A DNA stretch of 64,000 nt from Mariniflexile sp. AS56 (lineage in GTDB: Bacteria; Bacteroidota; Bacteroidia; Flavobacteriales; Flavobacteriaceae). Under the pieces are notes generated by a model. It saw only the letters and a list, made by a program, of their open reading frames with translations. It had not been told where the DNA came from and did no database searches. Of the stretch, positions 1 to 8,597 are shown piece after piece; position 1 is the first letter of the stretch, and the number at the start of each line of letters is the position of its first letter. The translations under genes and the position numbers were made by a program. The DNA lies in NCBI RefSeq assembly GCF_030552475.1, contig NZ_JAUPED010000007.1, forward strand, positions 186,001 to 250,000, given 5' to 3'.

Positions 1-81
1 AGAGCGGTTGTTTATTATTTATTAACGAAACATTTCAAGAAAGAATCTGTTTATTAATTTAAACAAACTTTATATATACAG

Positions 82-116
82 AGCGTTGCAATTTTAATTG
101 CGACGCTTTTTTTTTT
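82..116 (+). terminator. Intrinsic terminator of an upstream gene outside the window
   Basis: An 11-bp stem (82-92 pairing with 97-107, one G-T wobble) with a 4-nt loop is followed by a run of ten T residues. It should end transcription of a plus-strand gene lying before the window. The sequence before it (1-81) shows no coding signal. Confidence 0.8.
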
Positions 117-172
117 GAAATTACCATTACAAACGAACCAACTACTAGGTGTTGTGCTTTTTTATAGCAAAT

Positions 173-262
173 GGACCCGCGTTAGGGAGTGTACTGGAAA
201 GCCCACAGCGACGCAGGAGCGAGGACTTGTAAGGAAACGCCCGACCCGATAGGGGAACGCCC
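173..262. repeat. GC-rich repeat-like intergenic element
   Basis: This stretch is much richer in G and C than its surroundings and contains the blocks GGACCCGCGTTAGGGA, AAGCCCACAGCGACG and CCCGACCCGATAGGGG. From memory, very similar blocks recur between genes in many Flavobacteriaceae; I could not search for this. An open frame runs through it into the cvfB-like gene, but its translation has no family resemblance, so I treat it as non-coding. Role unknown. Confidence 0.45.
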
Positions 263-296
263 AATACATTTATTTAAAAATTATGATGAATATTGT

Positions 297-304
297 TACC
301 TTTG
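297..304 (+). promoter_or_regulatory. Probable TAnnTTTG promoter element
   Basis: TACCTTTG matches the Bacteroidota -7 consensus TAnnTTTG exactly. It ends 4 nt before the ATG at 309, so transcription would start at or next to the start codon and the message would be nearly leaderless. No clear -33 TTG is seen at the usual distance. The position favours 309 over the upstream ATG at 189 as the true start. Confidence 0.45.
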
Positions 305-308
305 CGGC

Positions 309-1139
309 ATGATAAGAATTGGTGAAGTTAATACATTAGAAATACTACGCGAAACCGACCACGGTGCGTATTTGGTAGACACAGAAGATAACGAAGTTTT
401 ATTACCAAATAGGTATGTGCCAACGGCGTTTAAAATTTACGATAAATTAGAGGTTTTTGTTTATTTAGATAACGAAGAACGCCCAGTGGCAACTACAGAT
501 ATGCCACATATTAAAGTGGGTGAGTTTGCTTTGTTGCGTTGTAATGCCGTGACCGAATATGGCGCGTTTTTAGACTGGGGTTTAGTAAAGGAATTATTTT
601 GTCCGTTTAAAGAGCAAGCCTTCAAAATGAAGCCTAAAGGTTGGTATTTAGTGTATTGCTATTTGGATGAAAAAACAGGCCGATTGGCTGCTTCTAGTAA
701 AACCAATAGTTTTTTAGATAATAAGGAGCTTACTGTGAGCCAGTTTGATGAGGTTGATATTATTGTATCGCATCCATCGGACATTGGAATGAACGTTATT
801 GTAAACAAAGCCCATATGGGATTAATTTACAACGACCAGATTTTTACCGATTTAAGTGTTGGCGATAAGTTGAAAGGTATTGTAAAGAAGGTGCGTCCAG
901 GAAATAAATTAGATATTTCGTTGGGGCAAATAGGTTATAGAAATATAGAGCCGAATGCAGAACGTATTATGCACGAACTTCATGATAATAGTGGGTTTTT
1001 AAACCTGACCGATAAATCGGATCCAGAGGTTATAAAAGACGTACTTCAAATGAGTAAAAAGAACTTTAAGAAGGCTGTAGGTACTTTATATAAGCAGAAA
1101 CAAATTGAGATTAAACCAGACGGTATTTACTTAGTTTAA
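309..1139 (+). CDS. CvfB-like S1 domain RNA-binding protein
   Basis: A 276-residue protein from the ATG at 309. The N-terminus MIRIGEVNTLEILRETDHGA is that of the conserved virulence factor B (YitL/CvfB) family, which has three tandem S1-like beta-barrels (here roughly residues 1-60, 65-130 and 140-210) followed by a winged helix (about 225-276, including DPEVIKDVLQMSKKNFKKAV). Family members bind RNA in the cytoplasm and affect expression of other genes; the target here is unknown. An in-frame ATG at 189 would add 40 residues read through a GC-rich repeat; I reject it because family members start at the first S1 barrel and a TAnnTTTG element sits just before 309. The gene ends 3 bp before mnmE, so the two are probably cotranscribed. 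Confidence 0.85.
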   Translation: MIRIGEVNTLEILRETDHGAYLVDTEDNEVLLPNRYVPTAFKIYDKLEVFVYLDNEERPVATTDMPHIKVGEFALLRCNAVTEYGAFLDWGLVKELFCPFKEQAFKMKPKGWYLVYCYLDEKTGRLAASSKTNSFLDNKELTVSQFDEVDIIVSHPSDIGMNVIVNKAHMGLIYNDQIFTDLSVGDKLKGIVKKVRPGNKLDISLGQIGYRNIEPNAERIMHELHDNSGFLNLTDKSDPEVIKDVLQMSKKNFKKAVGTLYKQKQIEIKPDGIYLV

Positions 1140-1142
1140 AAT

Positions 1143-2540
1143 ATGATTCATCAAGATACCATAGTCGCTTTAGCAACTCCATCTGGTGCGGGTGCTATTG
1201 CTGTGATACGTTTGTCTGGAAAAGATGCCATTTCTATTGCAGATGGTAGTTTTAAGTCCATAAAAAGTAAAAAGACACTTAGTAACCAAAAAACACATAC
1301 TATTCATTTAGGGCATGTTATTGATGGAAATAAAACCATTGATGAGGTGTTGGTTTCAGTATTTAAAAATCCGAACTCTTATACGGGTGAAGATGTGGTT
1401 GAGGTGTCGTGCCATGGTTCTAATTACATTCAACAGGAAATTATACAATTATTTCTAAGGAAGGGTTGCCGTATGGCCACGGCAGGAGAGTTTACTTTAC
1501 GTGCCTTTTTAAATGGTAAATTAGATTTAAGTCAAGCTGAAGCAGTTGCCGATTTAATTTCATCGGATAACGAAGCATCGCACCAAATAGCGATGCAACA
1601 AATGCGTGGTGGTTTTTCATCTGAAATAGCAAAATTACGTGAGGAACTTCTAAATTTCGCTTCGTTAATAGAATTGGAATTAGACTTTGCGGAAGAAGAT
1701 GTTGAGTTTGCAGATAGAACCCAATTTAAAGATTTAGTAGAACGCATCAGTTTTGTTTTAAAACGTTTGATAGACTCCTTTGCGGTTGGTAACGTTATTA
1801 AAAATGGTATTCCGGTAGCGATTGTAGGAGAGCCTAATGTTGGAAAATCGACGCTTCTAAATGCGCTTTTAAATGAAGAACGCGCCATTGTTTCGGAAAT
1901 AGCAGGAACTACAAGAGATACTATTGAAGATGAAATTTCAATTGGTGGTATTGGTTTCCGGTTTATTGATACAGCAGGTATTCGTGAAACGAAAGATGTG
2001 GTTGAAAGCATAGGTATTAAAAAAACTTTTGAAAAAATAGACCAAGCACAGGTAGTTGTTTTTCTTGCCGATAGTTTGAATTTCAAGGAGGATGTGTTTA
2101 TTAACTCCTTTAAAATTGAAATTGAAAAAATTAAAAACAAGTACCCTTTAAAACCTTTGCTAATTGTCGCAAATAAGGTTGATAAATTAGATGCCAATCA
2201 GATTGAATCTATTAAAAAGGAGATTCCTCAAATTCACTTTCTGTCTGCCAAAAAAAGTATTGGGGTCGACGAACTGAAAGATAAACTTCTAAGTTTTGTA
2301 AATACTGGTGCATTAAGAAATAACGATACCATAGTCACAAATTCAAGACATTACGATTCCTTATTAAAAGCATTGGATGAAATTGAAAAAGTAAAACATG
2401 GCTTACAGTCTGGGTTGTCTGGCGATTTATTAGCCATCGATATTCGTCAAGCATTGTATCATTTTGGTGAAATAACAGGAGAAATAACCAATGATGATTT
2501 GTTGGGTAATATTTTTGCTAATTTCTGTATTGGAAAGTAA
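1143..2540 (+). CDS. mnmE: tRNA uridine-5-carboxymethylaminomethyl modification GTPase MnmE
   Basis: A 465-residue cytoplasmic GTPase which, with MnmG, installs the carboxymethylaminomethyl group on wobble uridine 34 of certain tRNAs. The N-terminal tetrahydrofolate-binding domain spans about 1-120 (DTIVALATPSGAGAIAVIRLSG). The G domain is inserted in the helical domain, with P-loop GEPNVGKS at 229-236, the K-loop and switch region EIAGTTRDT near 252-260, DTAG at 276-279 and NKVD near 345. The C-terminus ends in FCIGK, whose cysteine is conserved and needed for modification. Length is normal. It follows the cvfB-like gene after 3 bp. This is a core housekeeping gene marking the left edge of the accessory region. 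Confidence 0.97.
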   Translation: MIHQDTIVALATPSGAGAIAVIRLSGKDAISIADGSFKSIKSKKTLSNQKTHTIHLGHVIDGNKTIDEVLVSVFKNPNSYTGEDVVEVSCHGSNYIQQEIIQLFLRKGCRMATAGEFTLRAFLNGKLDLSQAEAVADLISSDNEASHQIAMQQMRGGFSSEIAKLREELLNFASLIELELDFAEEDVEFADRTQFKDLVERISFVLKRLIDSFAVGNVIKNGIPVAIVGEPNVGKSTLLNALLNEERAIVSEIAGTTRDTIEDEISIGGIGFRFIDTAGIRETKDVVESIGIKKTFEKIDQAQVVVFLADSLNFKEDVFINSFKIEIEKIKNKYPLKPLLIVANKVDKLDANQIESIKKEIPQIHFLSAKKSIGVDELKDKLLSFVNTGALRNNDTIVTNSRHYDSLLKALDEIEKVKHGLQSGLSGDLLAIDIRQALYHFGEITGEITNDDLLGNIFANFCIGK

Positions 2541-2812
2541 TGAGGGATAGCAAAGGATAGTAAAAGAATATAAATAGCTAATAACTAGTGTTTTTATAAA
2601 AATTAATTTTGTTTTCTTTCCTTTCAAAACAATTTGTTGGTAGTTTTGGTACTCCTAAAGTACAGCTACATCATTTTATTTTTCGCATATCGATTTTTAG
2701 TGGTTCACTTTAATCCGCTGTGGGTGGTATACTATACCCGTTTATTGCGATTAACACATTTATATAAATGTATTCTTATACTTTTATAGGCTTACTATAT
2801 TTATACAAAAAT

Positions 2813-2858
2813 ATCAGTTGATTTTTAACGCTTGCATATGAAGAAAAAATCAACTGAT
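2813..2858. repeat. Perfect 14-bp inverted repeat with 18-nt spacer
   Basis: ATCAGTTGATTTTT at 2813-2826 is the exact reverse complement of AAAAATCAACTGAT at 2845-2858. It has no following T-run of terminator quality on the plus strand. It lies downstream of mnmE and upstream of the hip operators, so it could be a terminator for mnmE or a recombination scar. Confidence 0.6.
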
Positions 2859-2878
2859 TTTTAAAACGAAAAAATTAC

Positions 2879-2970
2879 ACCTTAAAAGGTATAAAAACTA
2901 CAAAAAAAAACAACATACACCCTTAAAGGTATAATATAAATATATTTTATTATATTGTACCCATAAAGGT
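2879..2970 (+). promoter_or_regulatory. Three HipB-type operator boxes at exact 40-bp spacing
   Basis: Boxes ACCTTAAAAGGT (2879-2890), ACCCTTAAAGGT (2919-2930) and ACCCATAAAGGT (2959-2970) share the palindromic frame ACC-N6-GGT, and each is followed by ATA. The last box ends 5 bp before the ATG of the HTH gene. A 40-bp step puts all three on the same DNA face. HipB proteins autoregulate by binding palindromes upstream of their own operon, so these are the expected operators; this is inference from position and symmetry. Confidence 0.7.
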
Positions 2971-2975
2971 ATATT

Positions 2976-3218
2976 ATGAATAACTGGGATAGAGAGAACG
3001 GGATTGCCCAATTTGTGAGGGATAGACGTAAAAAAGCAAAACTAACACAGGTAGAGTTATCAGACTTTACAGGAGTAGGATTGCGTTTTGTGCGCGAACT
3101 TGAACAAGGAAAACCAAATCTAATGTCAGATAAAGTAAATCAAGTACTTTTATTTTTCGGACACACATTAACTCCAACACCTATAAGCGATGAGACAAGG
3201 CGAAATATGGGTAAATAA
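2976..3218 (+). CDS. HipB-like XRE-family antitoxin/autorepressor
   Basis: An 80-residue protein with one Cro/C1-type helix-turn-helix (about residues 20-60, LTQVELSDFTGVGLRFVRELEQGKPNL). The LRFVRELEQGKP segment is typical of HipB-like DNA-binding partners of HipA kinases. It probably dimerises on the three boxes just upstream and represses the operon. Its end overlaps the next gene by 29 bp, indicating translational coupling. It belongs to the accessory region and not to the mnmE unit. Confidence 0.85.
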   Translation: MNNWDRENGIAQFVRDRRKKAKLTQVELSDFTGVGLRFVRELEQGKPNLMSDKVNQVLLFFGHTLTPTPISDETRRNMGK

Positions 3219-3507
3219 TAGACTAGCAGGTACCTTAACAGAATATGACAATGATTATAATTTTGAGTATAAAAAAACATACTTAGAAGACGAAAACGCT
3301 ATACAAATTAGCGTAACACTACCATTACAAAAAGAACCTTTTAAATCTGAACAATTATTTCCCTTCTTCGATGGTTTAATTCCTGAAGGGTGGTTATTAG
3401 ATATTGCACATAAAAATTGGAAAATAAACCCAAGAGATCGTATGGGATTATTATTGACGACATGCAGAGATTGTATTGGTAATATTAGTATTACAGAGAA
3501 AATATGA
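3190..3507 (+). CDS. HipS-like protein: stand-alone N-terminal domain of HipA
   Basis: A 105-residue protein equal to the N-terminal subdomain of HipA that is fused to the kinase in Escherichia coli. Recognisable motifs are GEIWVNNRLAGTL near the start, SVTLPL in the middle and FPFFDGLIPEGWLL (about 58-71), then DRMGLLLTTCRDCIGNISI (about 83-101). In the known tripartite HipBST module this separate domain (HipS) is the antitoxin that neutralises the kinase. It overlaps the HTH gene by 29 bp and the kinase gene by 4 bp (ATGA), so the three are translated as a unit. Assigning antitoxin function is by analogy. Confidence 0.85.
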   Translation: MRQGEIWVNNRLAGTLTEYDNDYNFEYKKTYLEDENAIQISVTLPLQKEPFKSEQLFPFFDGLIPEGWLLDIAHKNWKINPRDRMGLLLTTCRDCIGNISITEKI

Positions 3508-4448
3508 ACTATTGCTTAGCCTGCCATAAAGAACTAAATAAAGGTGATACATATTATCACCAAAATTGCCTTGCAGATTTTTGGCAAGAAGATGCACCGG
3601 TGCTAGAACTAGATTATGAATTATCTCAAATCGAAGACTTAGCAAAAGCAAACGTAGCACAACGTATTATTGTAACAGGTGTACAGCCCAAATTATCATT
3701 GGGTTTTACAGAAGAAAATACTCAAAGCCGATTAACTATTGTAGGTGCTTTAAACGGGCGCTATATCTTAAAGCCACCTTTTGAGTTATATCCACAAATG
3801 CCAGAAATTGAAGCCTTGTCTATGTTACTAACACAAGCTTGTGGTATAGCAACAGTTCCTTTTTTACTAATTCCTTTAAAAGACGGATCATTAGCTTATT
3901 TAACAAAACGTATAGATCGTAATGCGAAGGGAGATAAATATCCTATGGAAGATGCTTGTCAATTTACAGAACGCCTAACAGAACATAAATATCGGGGTTC
4001 TTATGAGCAAATAGCAAAAGGAATTTTTAGGTATGCTCAAAATCCTTTACTGGAAACCGTAAAGTTTTATCAGCAAGTGATTGTATCTTTCCTGATTGGA
4101 AATAATGATATGCATTTAAAGAACTTTTCTATAATAGCCCATGATAGTAAACATTATGAACTGTCACCTGCTTATGATATGGTGGCAGTAAAATTGTTAA
4201 TTCCAGACGACCCAGAAGAACTAGCATTAAATCTTAATGGAAAAAAGCGAAAACTAAATCGGCGAGATTTTAATGAAGCGATGTTAAAAGCAAATATACC
4301 TGAAAAAGCAATTGAAAACCTTTGGAAACGTATAGAAAAAGGAATGGCGAATTGGAAAGCGTTAATTGATAGTAGTTTTTTAAGTGAAGAGAATAAAAAC
4401 ACCCTAAAAACATTAATAGAAAATAGAGCAAAACAAGTAGGGCTTTAA
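3504..4448 (+). CDS. HipT-like serine/threonine kinase toxin
   Basis: A 314-residue HipA-fold kinase lacking the N-terminal subdomain, which is supplied by the previous gene. Seen: a P-loop-like segment TGVQPKLSLG (58-67) containing candidate autophosphorylation residues T58 and S65, ATP-binding K90 in YILKP, catalytic NNDMHLKN with D202, and metal-binding D225 in SPAYDMV. The N-terminus carries a possible zinc site, C4, C7, H19 and C22. HipA and HipT kinases phosphorylate aminoacyl-tRNA synthetases (GltX and TrpS respectively) and stop growth; the target here is unknown. The ATGA overlap couples it to the HipS-like gene. No truncation is seen. Confidence 0.88.
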   Translation: MNYCLACHKELNKGDTYYHQNCLADFWQEDAPVLELDYELSQIEDLAKANVAQRIIVTGVQPKLSLGFTEENTQSRLTIVGALNGRYILKPPFELYPQMPEIEALSMLLTQACGIATVPFLLIPLKDGSLAYLTKRIDRNAKGDKYPMEDACQFTERLTEHKYRGSYEQIAKGIFRYAQNPLLETVKFYQQVIVSFLIGNNDMHLKNFSIIAHDSKHYELSPAYDMVAVKLLIPDDPEELALNLNGKKRKLNRRDFNEAMLKANIPEKAIENLWKRIEKGMANWKALIDSSFLSEENKNTLKTLIENRAKQVGL

Positions 4449-4634
4449 AATAGTGAGAAATATTTCGCTTTATAATTTGTAATAAATTTTTATGGATAAA
4501 AGCGTGGATACAATAAGGGATATTAAAAGAATATTATAACATAAGGTTTTATGGAAATTTATAGTTTTAATATCTTTAAAGTTCATCTAGTATAAAAGTG
4601 TTTAATGATTAAAGTATCTGACATTTAGTGATAT

Positions 4635-7600
4635 ATGAAAATAATTAATAACCAAGATTCTTTTTTAATAAAGGAATTAGACCACTTAATAAGTGAAACA
4701 TCAAAAATATACCTAAGCTGTAATTATTTTACTGCATTTGCAGTTTTTGAAATATTAGACATATTAAAAAAATCTAGCTCGATTAATGTATTACTTGATT
4801 TTCAAGCACAAGAGGAAGATGATTTTAAATTTATTCAAAATGAAGCTGAAAGTAAGTTAAATTTAAAGTTAAACAGAAAGTTTAAAATCAATCAAGTCAT
4901 AAGTTTAATTGAGGATAAATTACAATTACGAAAAGGAGGTATAGGAAATCTAAATATAATGTTAGTTGAAAACGAAGGGGTTTCAACTTGCTTTATGTTA
5001 ACGCCTATGAATTTAGATTCTGTTTGTTTGGGCTTACAAGCATCGAAAACACCTATTTTTATAAGTGCAGTAGAGGATACTGGAAATCAATTTTTGGGAT
5101 TATTTAAAAACGCTTGGGAAAACAGCATCCAATCACTTAACTCTACAATAATCGAGAAGCTTGAAAAAGGTACTAAAGATTATACTGGAGAAGAAATTTA
5201 TAAATATTGCATCCGTGAAATATTCCATTACTCGACTATAAATGAAAGAGCCGATGAAAAATTACAGAAAATAGGGTTTAAAGATTCTAAAATTTGGAGC
5301 TTACTTTACAACTTTCAAAAGGATGCTGTTATTGGTGCTATCGAAAAAATTGAAACCTATGGCGGTTGTATTATAGCAGATTCTGTTGGTTTAGGTAAGA
5401 CTTTTGAAGCTCTGGGAGTCATTCATTACTATTCAATTCAAAATAAAAATATTTTAGTTTTAGCTCCAAAAAAGTTAAGAGAAAACTGGACACTTTACTC
5501 CAGAAACACCGATAAAAGAAACATTTTAGCTCAAGATAGACTAAATTATGATGTGCTAAATCATACAGACCTTTCGAGGCTACGAGGTAAATCTGGAGAT
5601 ATAGATTTAGACACTATCAATTGGGGTATATACGATCTTGTTGTTATAGACGAATCTCACAATTTCCGTAACAACCCCACGAGAAAAGGGATGACACGCT
5701 ACAAGCGGTTAATGACAGATATTATTAAAGCGAACGTAAAAACTCGTGTATTAATGCTATCTGCTACTCCCGTAAATAATAAAATGAATGACTTAAAAAA
5801 TCAGGTGGCATTTATTACTGAAGGAAACGATGAAGCTTTTATGAGTCATGGTATTGATAGTATTTCTCAAGTTATGCGTGATGCACAACGAAGGTTTACA
5901 CAGTGGTATAGGGATAGTGACCCAGATGACTTGAATGTTAACGATTTAATGGACAGTTTAGATGGGGCATATTTTAGAATATTAGATATGTTAACCATTG
6001 CAAGGTCTCGTAAACATATTGAGAAATATTATGATACTTCTAATATTGGCAAATTTCCAACACGTTTAACACCAGAAACGGTAAAACCTGAAATTGACAC
6101 CAAAGGAAAGTTTAAAGATATTGGGGAGATATATGATGAAATAAGCACATTAACACTGGCTTCTTATTCACCGCTCGGATACGTACGTTCAGAAAAACGT
6201 GAGTTTTACGAGCAAAAATATGACATGGAAACCCATACAGGTAGCGTTTTCAAACAAGTAGACCGTGAACAGAGTTTAATTTATTTAATGCGTGTAAATC
6301 TCTTAAAACGCCTTGAAAGCTCTATACATTCATTTAAGTTGACAACCGAAAGATTAATAGCATTAGTTAACGCTAACCTTAAGCAACTTAAAGACCATAA
6401 GAACGGAGAAACAGATTATGATATTAACATTACTGATGTTGATATTGACGATGTAGAATTCGAAGACTTACTAATTGGAGGAAAAACAAAAGTATTAATT
6501 CAAGATATTGACACCATTCGTTGGAAACAAGATTTAGAGCATGATAAACATATATTAAAAACTTTATTGAGTACCATTGAGCTTATTGACGAGGAACGTG
6601 ATGCCAAACTAAAAGAATTAAAAACGCGTATTTCAGATAAAGTAGATAATCAGCCTTATAACCAAGGCAATAAAAAAGTTATTGTTTTCACTGCATTTTC
6701 AGATACAGCGAATTACCTGTACGATGCATTAAGCGACTGGTTAAAAAATGAGAAAGGGCTTTATAGTGCTTTAGTTACGGGTTCTGGTAAAAATAAAACA
6801 AATTTGAAAGGGTGTAAAAACGACCTTAACACGGTTCTTACTTATTTTTCACCACGTTCTAAAAACAGAAAAGATATTTATCCAAATGCGACAAGTGAAA
6901 TAGATATCATGTTTTGTACAGATTGTATTTCAGAAGGGCAAAACCTTCAAGATTGTGACTATTTAGTTAATTACGATATACACTGGAACCCTGTTCGAAT
7001 TATTCAACGATTTGGACGTATAGACCGTATTGGTTCTATCAATAAAGAAATACAATTAGTTAACTTTTTTCCTAGCATGGAATTAGACCAGTTTATAGAT
7101 TTAGTTGGAAAAGTACAAGGTCGTATGGTCATGCTAGATGTATCTGCTACAGGAGAGGATAACGTGATAAGTAAATCGAGTAAAGAAATGCAAGATCTCG
7201 ATTATCGTAAACGCCAGCTTAAGCAATTACAAAATCAGGTTTTAGATTTAGAAGATATTGAAGGTAGTATTTCAATTACAGATATGACTTTTAATGATTT
7301 TAAGATTGACCTAGAAAAAAGCTCAGACCAGCAATTATTAGATTTAAAAGACATTCCCCCAGCATCGTATGCCGTAGTGAAATCTAATTTATCCGAAATT
7401 AAAGAAGGTGTAATTTATTGTTTAAAAGATACCAATTCAGAATCTAAGGAGAAATTGAAGAATAATATTCTTTATCCATTTTTCTTAGTATATGTTAGTA
7501 TAGATGGTACGTATATGGTAAAGCCTACACAATCCAAAAAGGCTTTAGATTATTTTAGAAAACTATGTATGGGGCAAGATGTTATTTTACCGGAACTTAT

Positions 7601-7805
7601 AGCTCAGTTTGAAAAAGAAACTCGAAATAATAAAAACATGACTGCGTACACTAGTGTTTTAAAAAGCACAATTCAAGAAGTTGTAGGAGTTCAAGAAGAA
7701 ATAGGTTTGGACTCTTTGGCAACTAGAGGGGCTATTAACTTATTAAGTAAAGCTATAAATGAAGATGAAAGTTTAGAATTGGTAAGTTACTTAGTTATTA
7801 AATAA
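4635..7805 (+). CDS. SNF2/RapA-type helicase with N-terminal PLD-like domain
   Basis: A 1056-residue protein. Residues about 1-170 resemble the phospholipase D-like module often placed before bacterial SNF2 helicases, but I see no HxKxxxxD catalytic motif, so it is probably non-catalytic. The helicase core has Walker A ADSVGLGKT (248-256), DESH (339-342), SATPVNN near 374 and motif VI QRFGRIDRIG near 791-800. It is the first gene of a four-gene unit with a DUF4391-like protein and type III Mod and Res; it overlaps the next gene by 1 bp. Known type III systems need only Mod and Res, so the helicase is an added component, plausibly a translocase. The 186-bp gap before it shows no convincing promoter. 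Confidence 0.88.
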   Translation: MKIINNQDSFLIKELDHLISETSKIYLSCNYFTAFAVFEILDILKKSSSINVLLDFQAQEEDDFKFIQNEAESKLNLKLNRKFKINQVISLIEDKLQLRKGGIGNLNIMLVENEGVSTCFMLTPMNLDSVCLGLQASKTPIFISAVEDTGNQFLGLFKNAWENSIQSLNSTIIEKLEKGTKDYTGEEIYKYCIREIFHYSTINERADEKLQKIGFKDSKIWSLLYNFQKDAVIGAIEKIETYGGCIIADSVGLGKTFEALGVIHYYSIQNKNILVLAPKKLRENWTLYSRNTDKRNILAQDRLNYDVLNHTDLSRLRGKSGDIDLDTINWGIYDLVVIDESHNFRNNPTRKGMTRYKRLMTDIIKANVKTRVLMLSATPVNNKMNDLKNQVAFITEGNDEAFMSHGIDSISQVMRDAQRRFTQWYRDSDPDDLNVNDLMDSLDGAYFRILDMLTIARSRKHIEKYYDTSNIGKFPTRLTPETVKPEIDTKGKFKDIGEIYDEISTLTLASYSPLGYVRSEKREFYEQKYDMETHTGSVFKQVDREQSLIYLMRVNLLKRLESSIHSFKLTTERLIALVNANLKQLKDHKNGETDYDINITDVDIDDVEFEDLLIGGKTKVLIQDIDTIRWKQDLEHDKHILKTLLSTIELIDEERDAKLKELKTRISDKVDNQPYNQGNKKVIVFTAFSDTANYLYDALSDWLKNEKGLYSALVTGSGKNKTNLKGCKNDLNTVLTYFSPRSKNRKDIYPNATSEIDIMFCTDCISEGQNLQDCDYLVNYDIHWNPVRIIQRFGRIDRIGSINKEIQLVNFFPSMELDQFIDLVGKVQGRMVMLDVSATGEDNVISKSSKEMQDLDYRKRQLKQLQNQVLDLEDIEGSISITDMTFNDFKIDLEKSSDQQLLDLKDIPPASYAVVKSNLSEIKEGVIYCLKDTNSESKEKLKNNILYPFFLVYVSIDGTYMVKPTQSKKALDYFRKLCMGQDVILPELIAQFEKETRNNKNMTAYTSVLKSTIQEVVGVQEEIGLDSLATRGAINLLSKAINEDESLELVSYLVIK

Positions 7806-8572
7806 TGAGTTTAAACTATAACAACATATTTAAAATTCCAGATATAAACCTGAGTGGGCAAAAGTTAACTAAGGCTTACTTTCTTCGAAACTTCGATCTG
7901 TCTGCTGGTGAGAAAAAACTATTAAATTTAGGAATTGAACAGATGGAGTTTATTGCTCAAATAATTCCTCAACGTAGTAATATACCAGCAGTTATTAACG
8001 AAAAAGACAGTTTTGAGCAGATATTAATTTTGCTATGTACGGTTACAGATAGCATATTAGATAGTACTGCCGATAATTGTATTCAACTCATTCAAAAATA
8101 TATTTCGCATCAAGTACTTTTGATTGTAGAAGATAAAAATGATTTTATATTGAACGCTACCGAAAAACGCATCAATCAAGTAGATAAAAATAAGTTAACG
8201 ATAGAACGGTATTTTACAACTAAAAAACTTTCTAAACTGTATAAAGACGCTGTTGTAGATGCATTTTTTAATGCATTAGATTTTACCACCCTCGACAAAA
8301 CAAATTTAGAATTATTATATAAAAATTACATTCAGGCAATTGTTCAATTTCAAACCACTAGTATTACAGGTAGCTTTCAAAAGCGAACGCACACCAGAAC
8401 TAATGAAGATATGGCTACTATGGAATCCATAGAAACATTGGAAAATGAAATAACTACATTAGCCAACCAGATGAAGAAATTAAGTCAGATGAATGAAAAA
8501 ATTCAGCTGAATATTAAAATACATAATAAACGTAAAGAGATTCAATCTCTAAAAGATGCACTCTTGCGTTGA
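7805..8572 (+). CDS. DUF4391-like protein
   Basis: A 255-residue cytoplasmic protein matching my recollection of DUF4391: an early hydrophobic FKIP motif, a central region with IQKYISHQVLLIVEDKND (about residues 97-114) and an N-x-x-D-K-N-K-L-T segment. The C-terminal third (about 205-255) is rich in E, K, N and Q and probably forms a coiled coil (LENEITTLANQMKKLSQMNE). DUF4391 genes often sit between a helicase and type III modification genes, as here; no biochemical role is known to me. It starts on the last base of the helicase stop codon. Its final codons lie in a repeat-like sequence (8567-8590), so the C-terminus may have been altered by repeat insertion. Confidence 0.72.
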   Translation: MSLNYNNIFKIPDINLSGQKLTKAYFLRNFDLSAGEKKLLNLGIEQMEFIAQIIPQRSNIPAVINEKDSFEQILILLCTVTDSILDSTADNCIQLIQKYISHQVLLIVEDKNDFILNATEKRINQVDKNKLTIERYFTTKKLSKLYKDAVVDAFFNALDFTTLDKTNLELLYKNYIQAIVQFQTTSITGSFQKRTHTRTNEDMATMESIETLENEITTLANQMKKLSQMNEKIQLNIKIHNKRKEIQSLKDALLR

Positions 8573-8590
8573 GAGGAGTCGAAATGAAAC
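8567..8590. repeat. REP-like element at the DUF4391-mod junction
   Basis: The core GTTGAGAGGAGTCGAAA matches, from memory, the common Bacteroidota repeat whose translation reads VERSRNE. It supplies the stop codon of the upstream gene and lies in the leader of mod. It is probably a half-palindrome, since no complementary copy is adjacent. Confidence 0.5.
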
Positions 8591-8597
8591 TTTAAGT

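Larger units (their letters stand above)
2541..2975. other. 435-bp intergenic region before the HipBST-like module
   Basis: Very AT-rich. It contains a perfect 14-bp inverted repeat (2813-2858) and three operator-like boxes (2879-2970). No open frame or RNA gene is seen in 2541-2810. It separates the core genes from the accessory region. Confidence 0.6.

Noticed and set aside
189-308. N-terminal extension of the cvfB-like protein from ATG 189
   Set aside because: It is read through a GC-rich repeat, has no family resemblance, and a promoter element lies at 297-304; the conserved N-terminus begins at 309.
1532-2197. 221-codon antisense frame inside mnmE
   Set aside because: Serine-rich shadow translation of a strongly conserved gene.
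2879-2970. CRISPR-like array suggested by 40-bp periodic repeats
   Set aside because: Repeats are only about 12-15 bp, number three, and are palindromic boxes directly before an HTH gene; no cas genes. Operators fit better.
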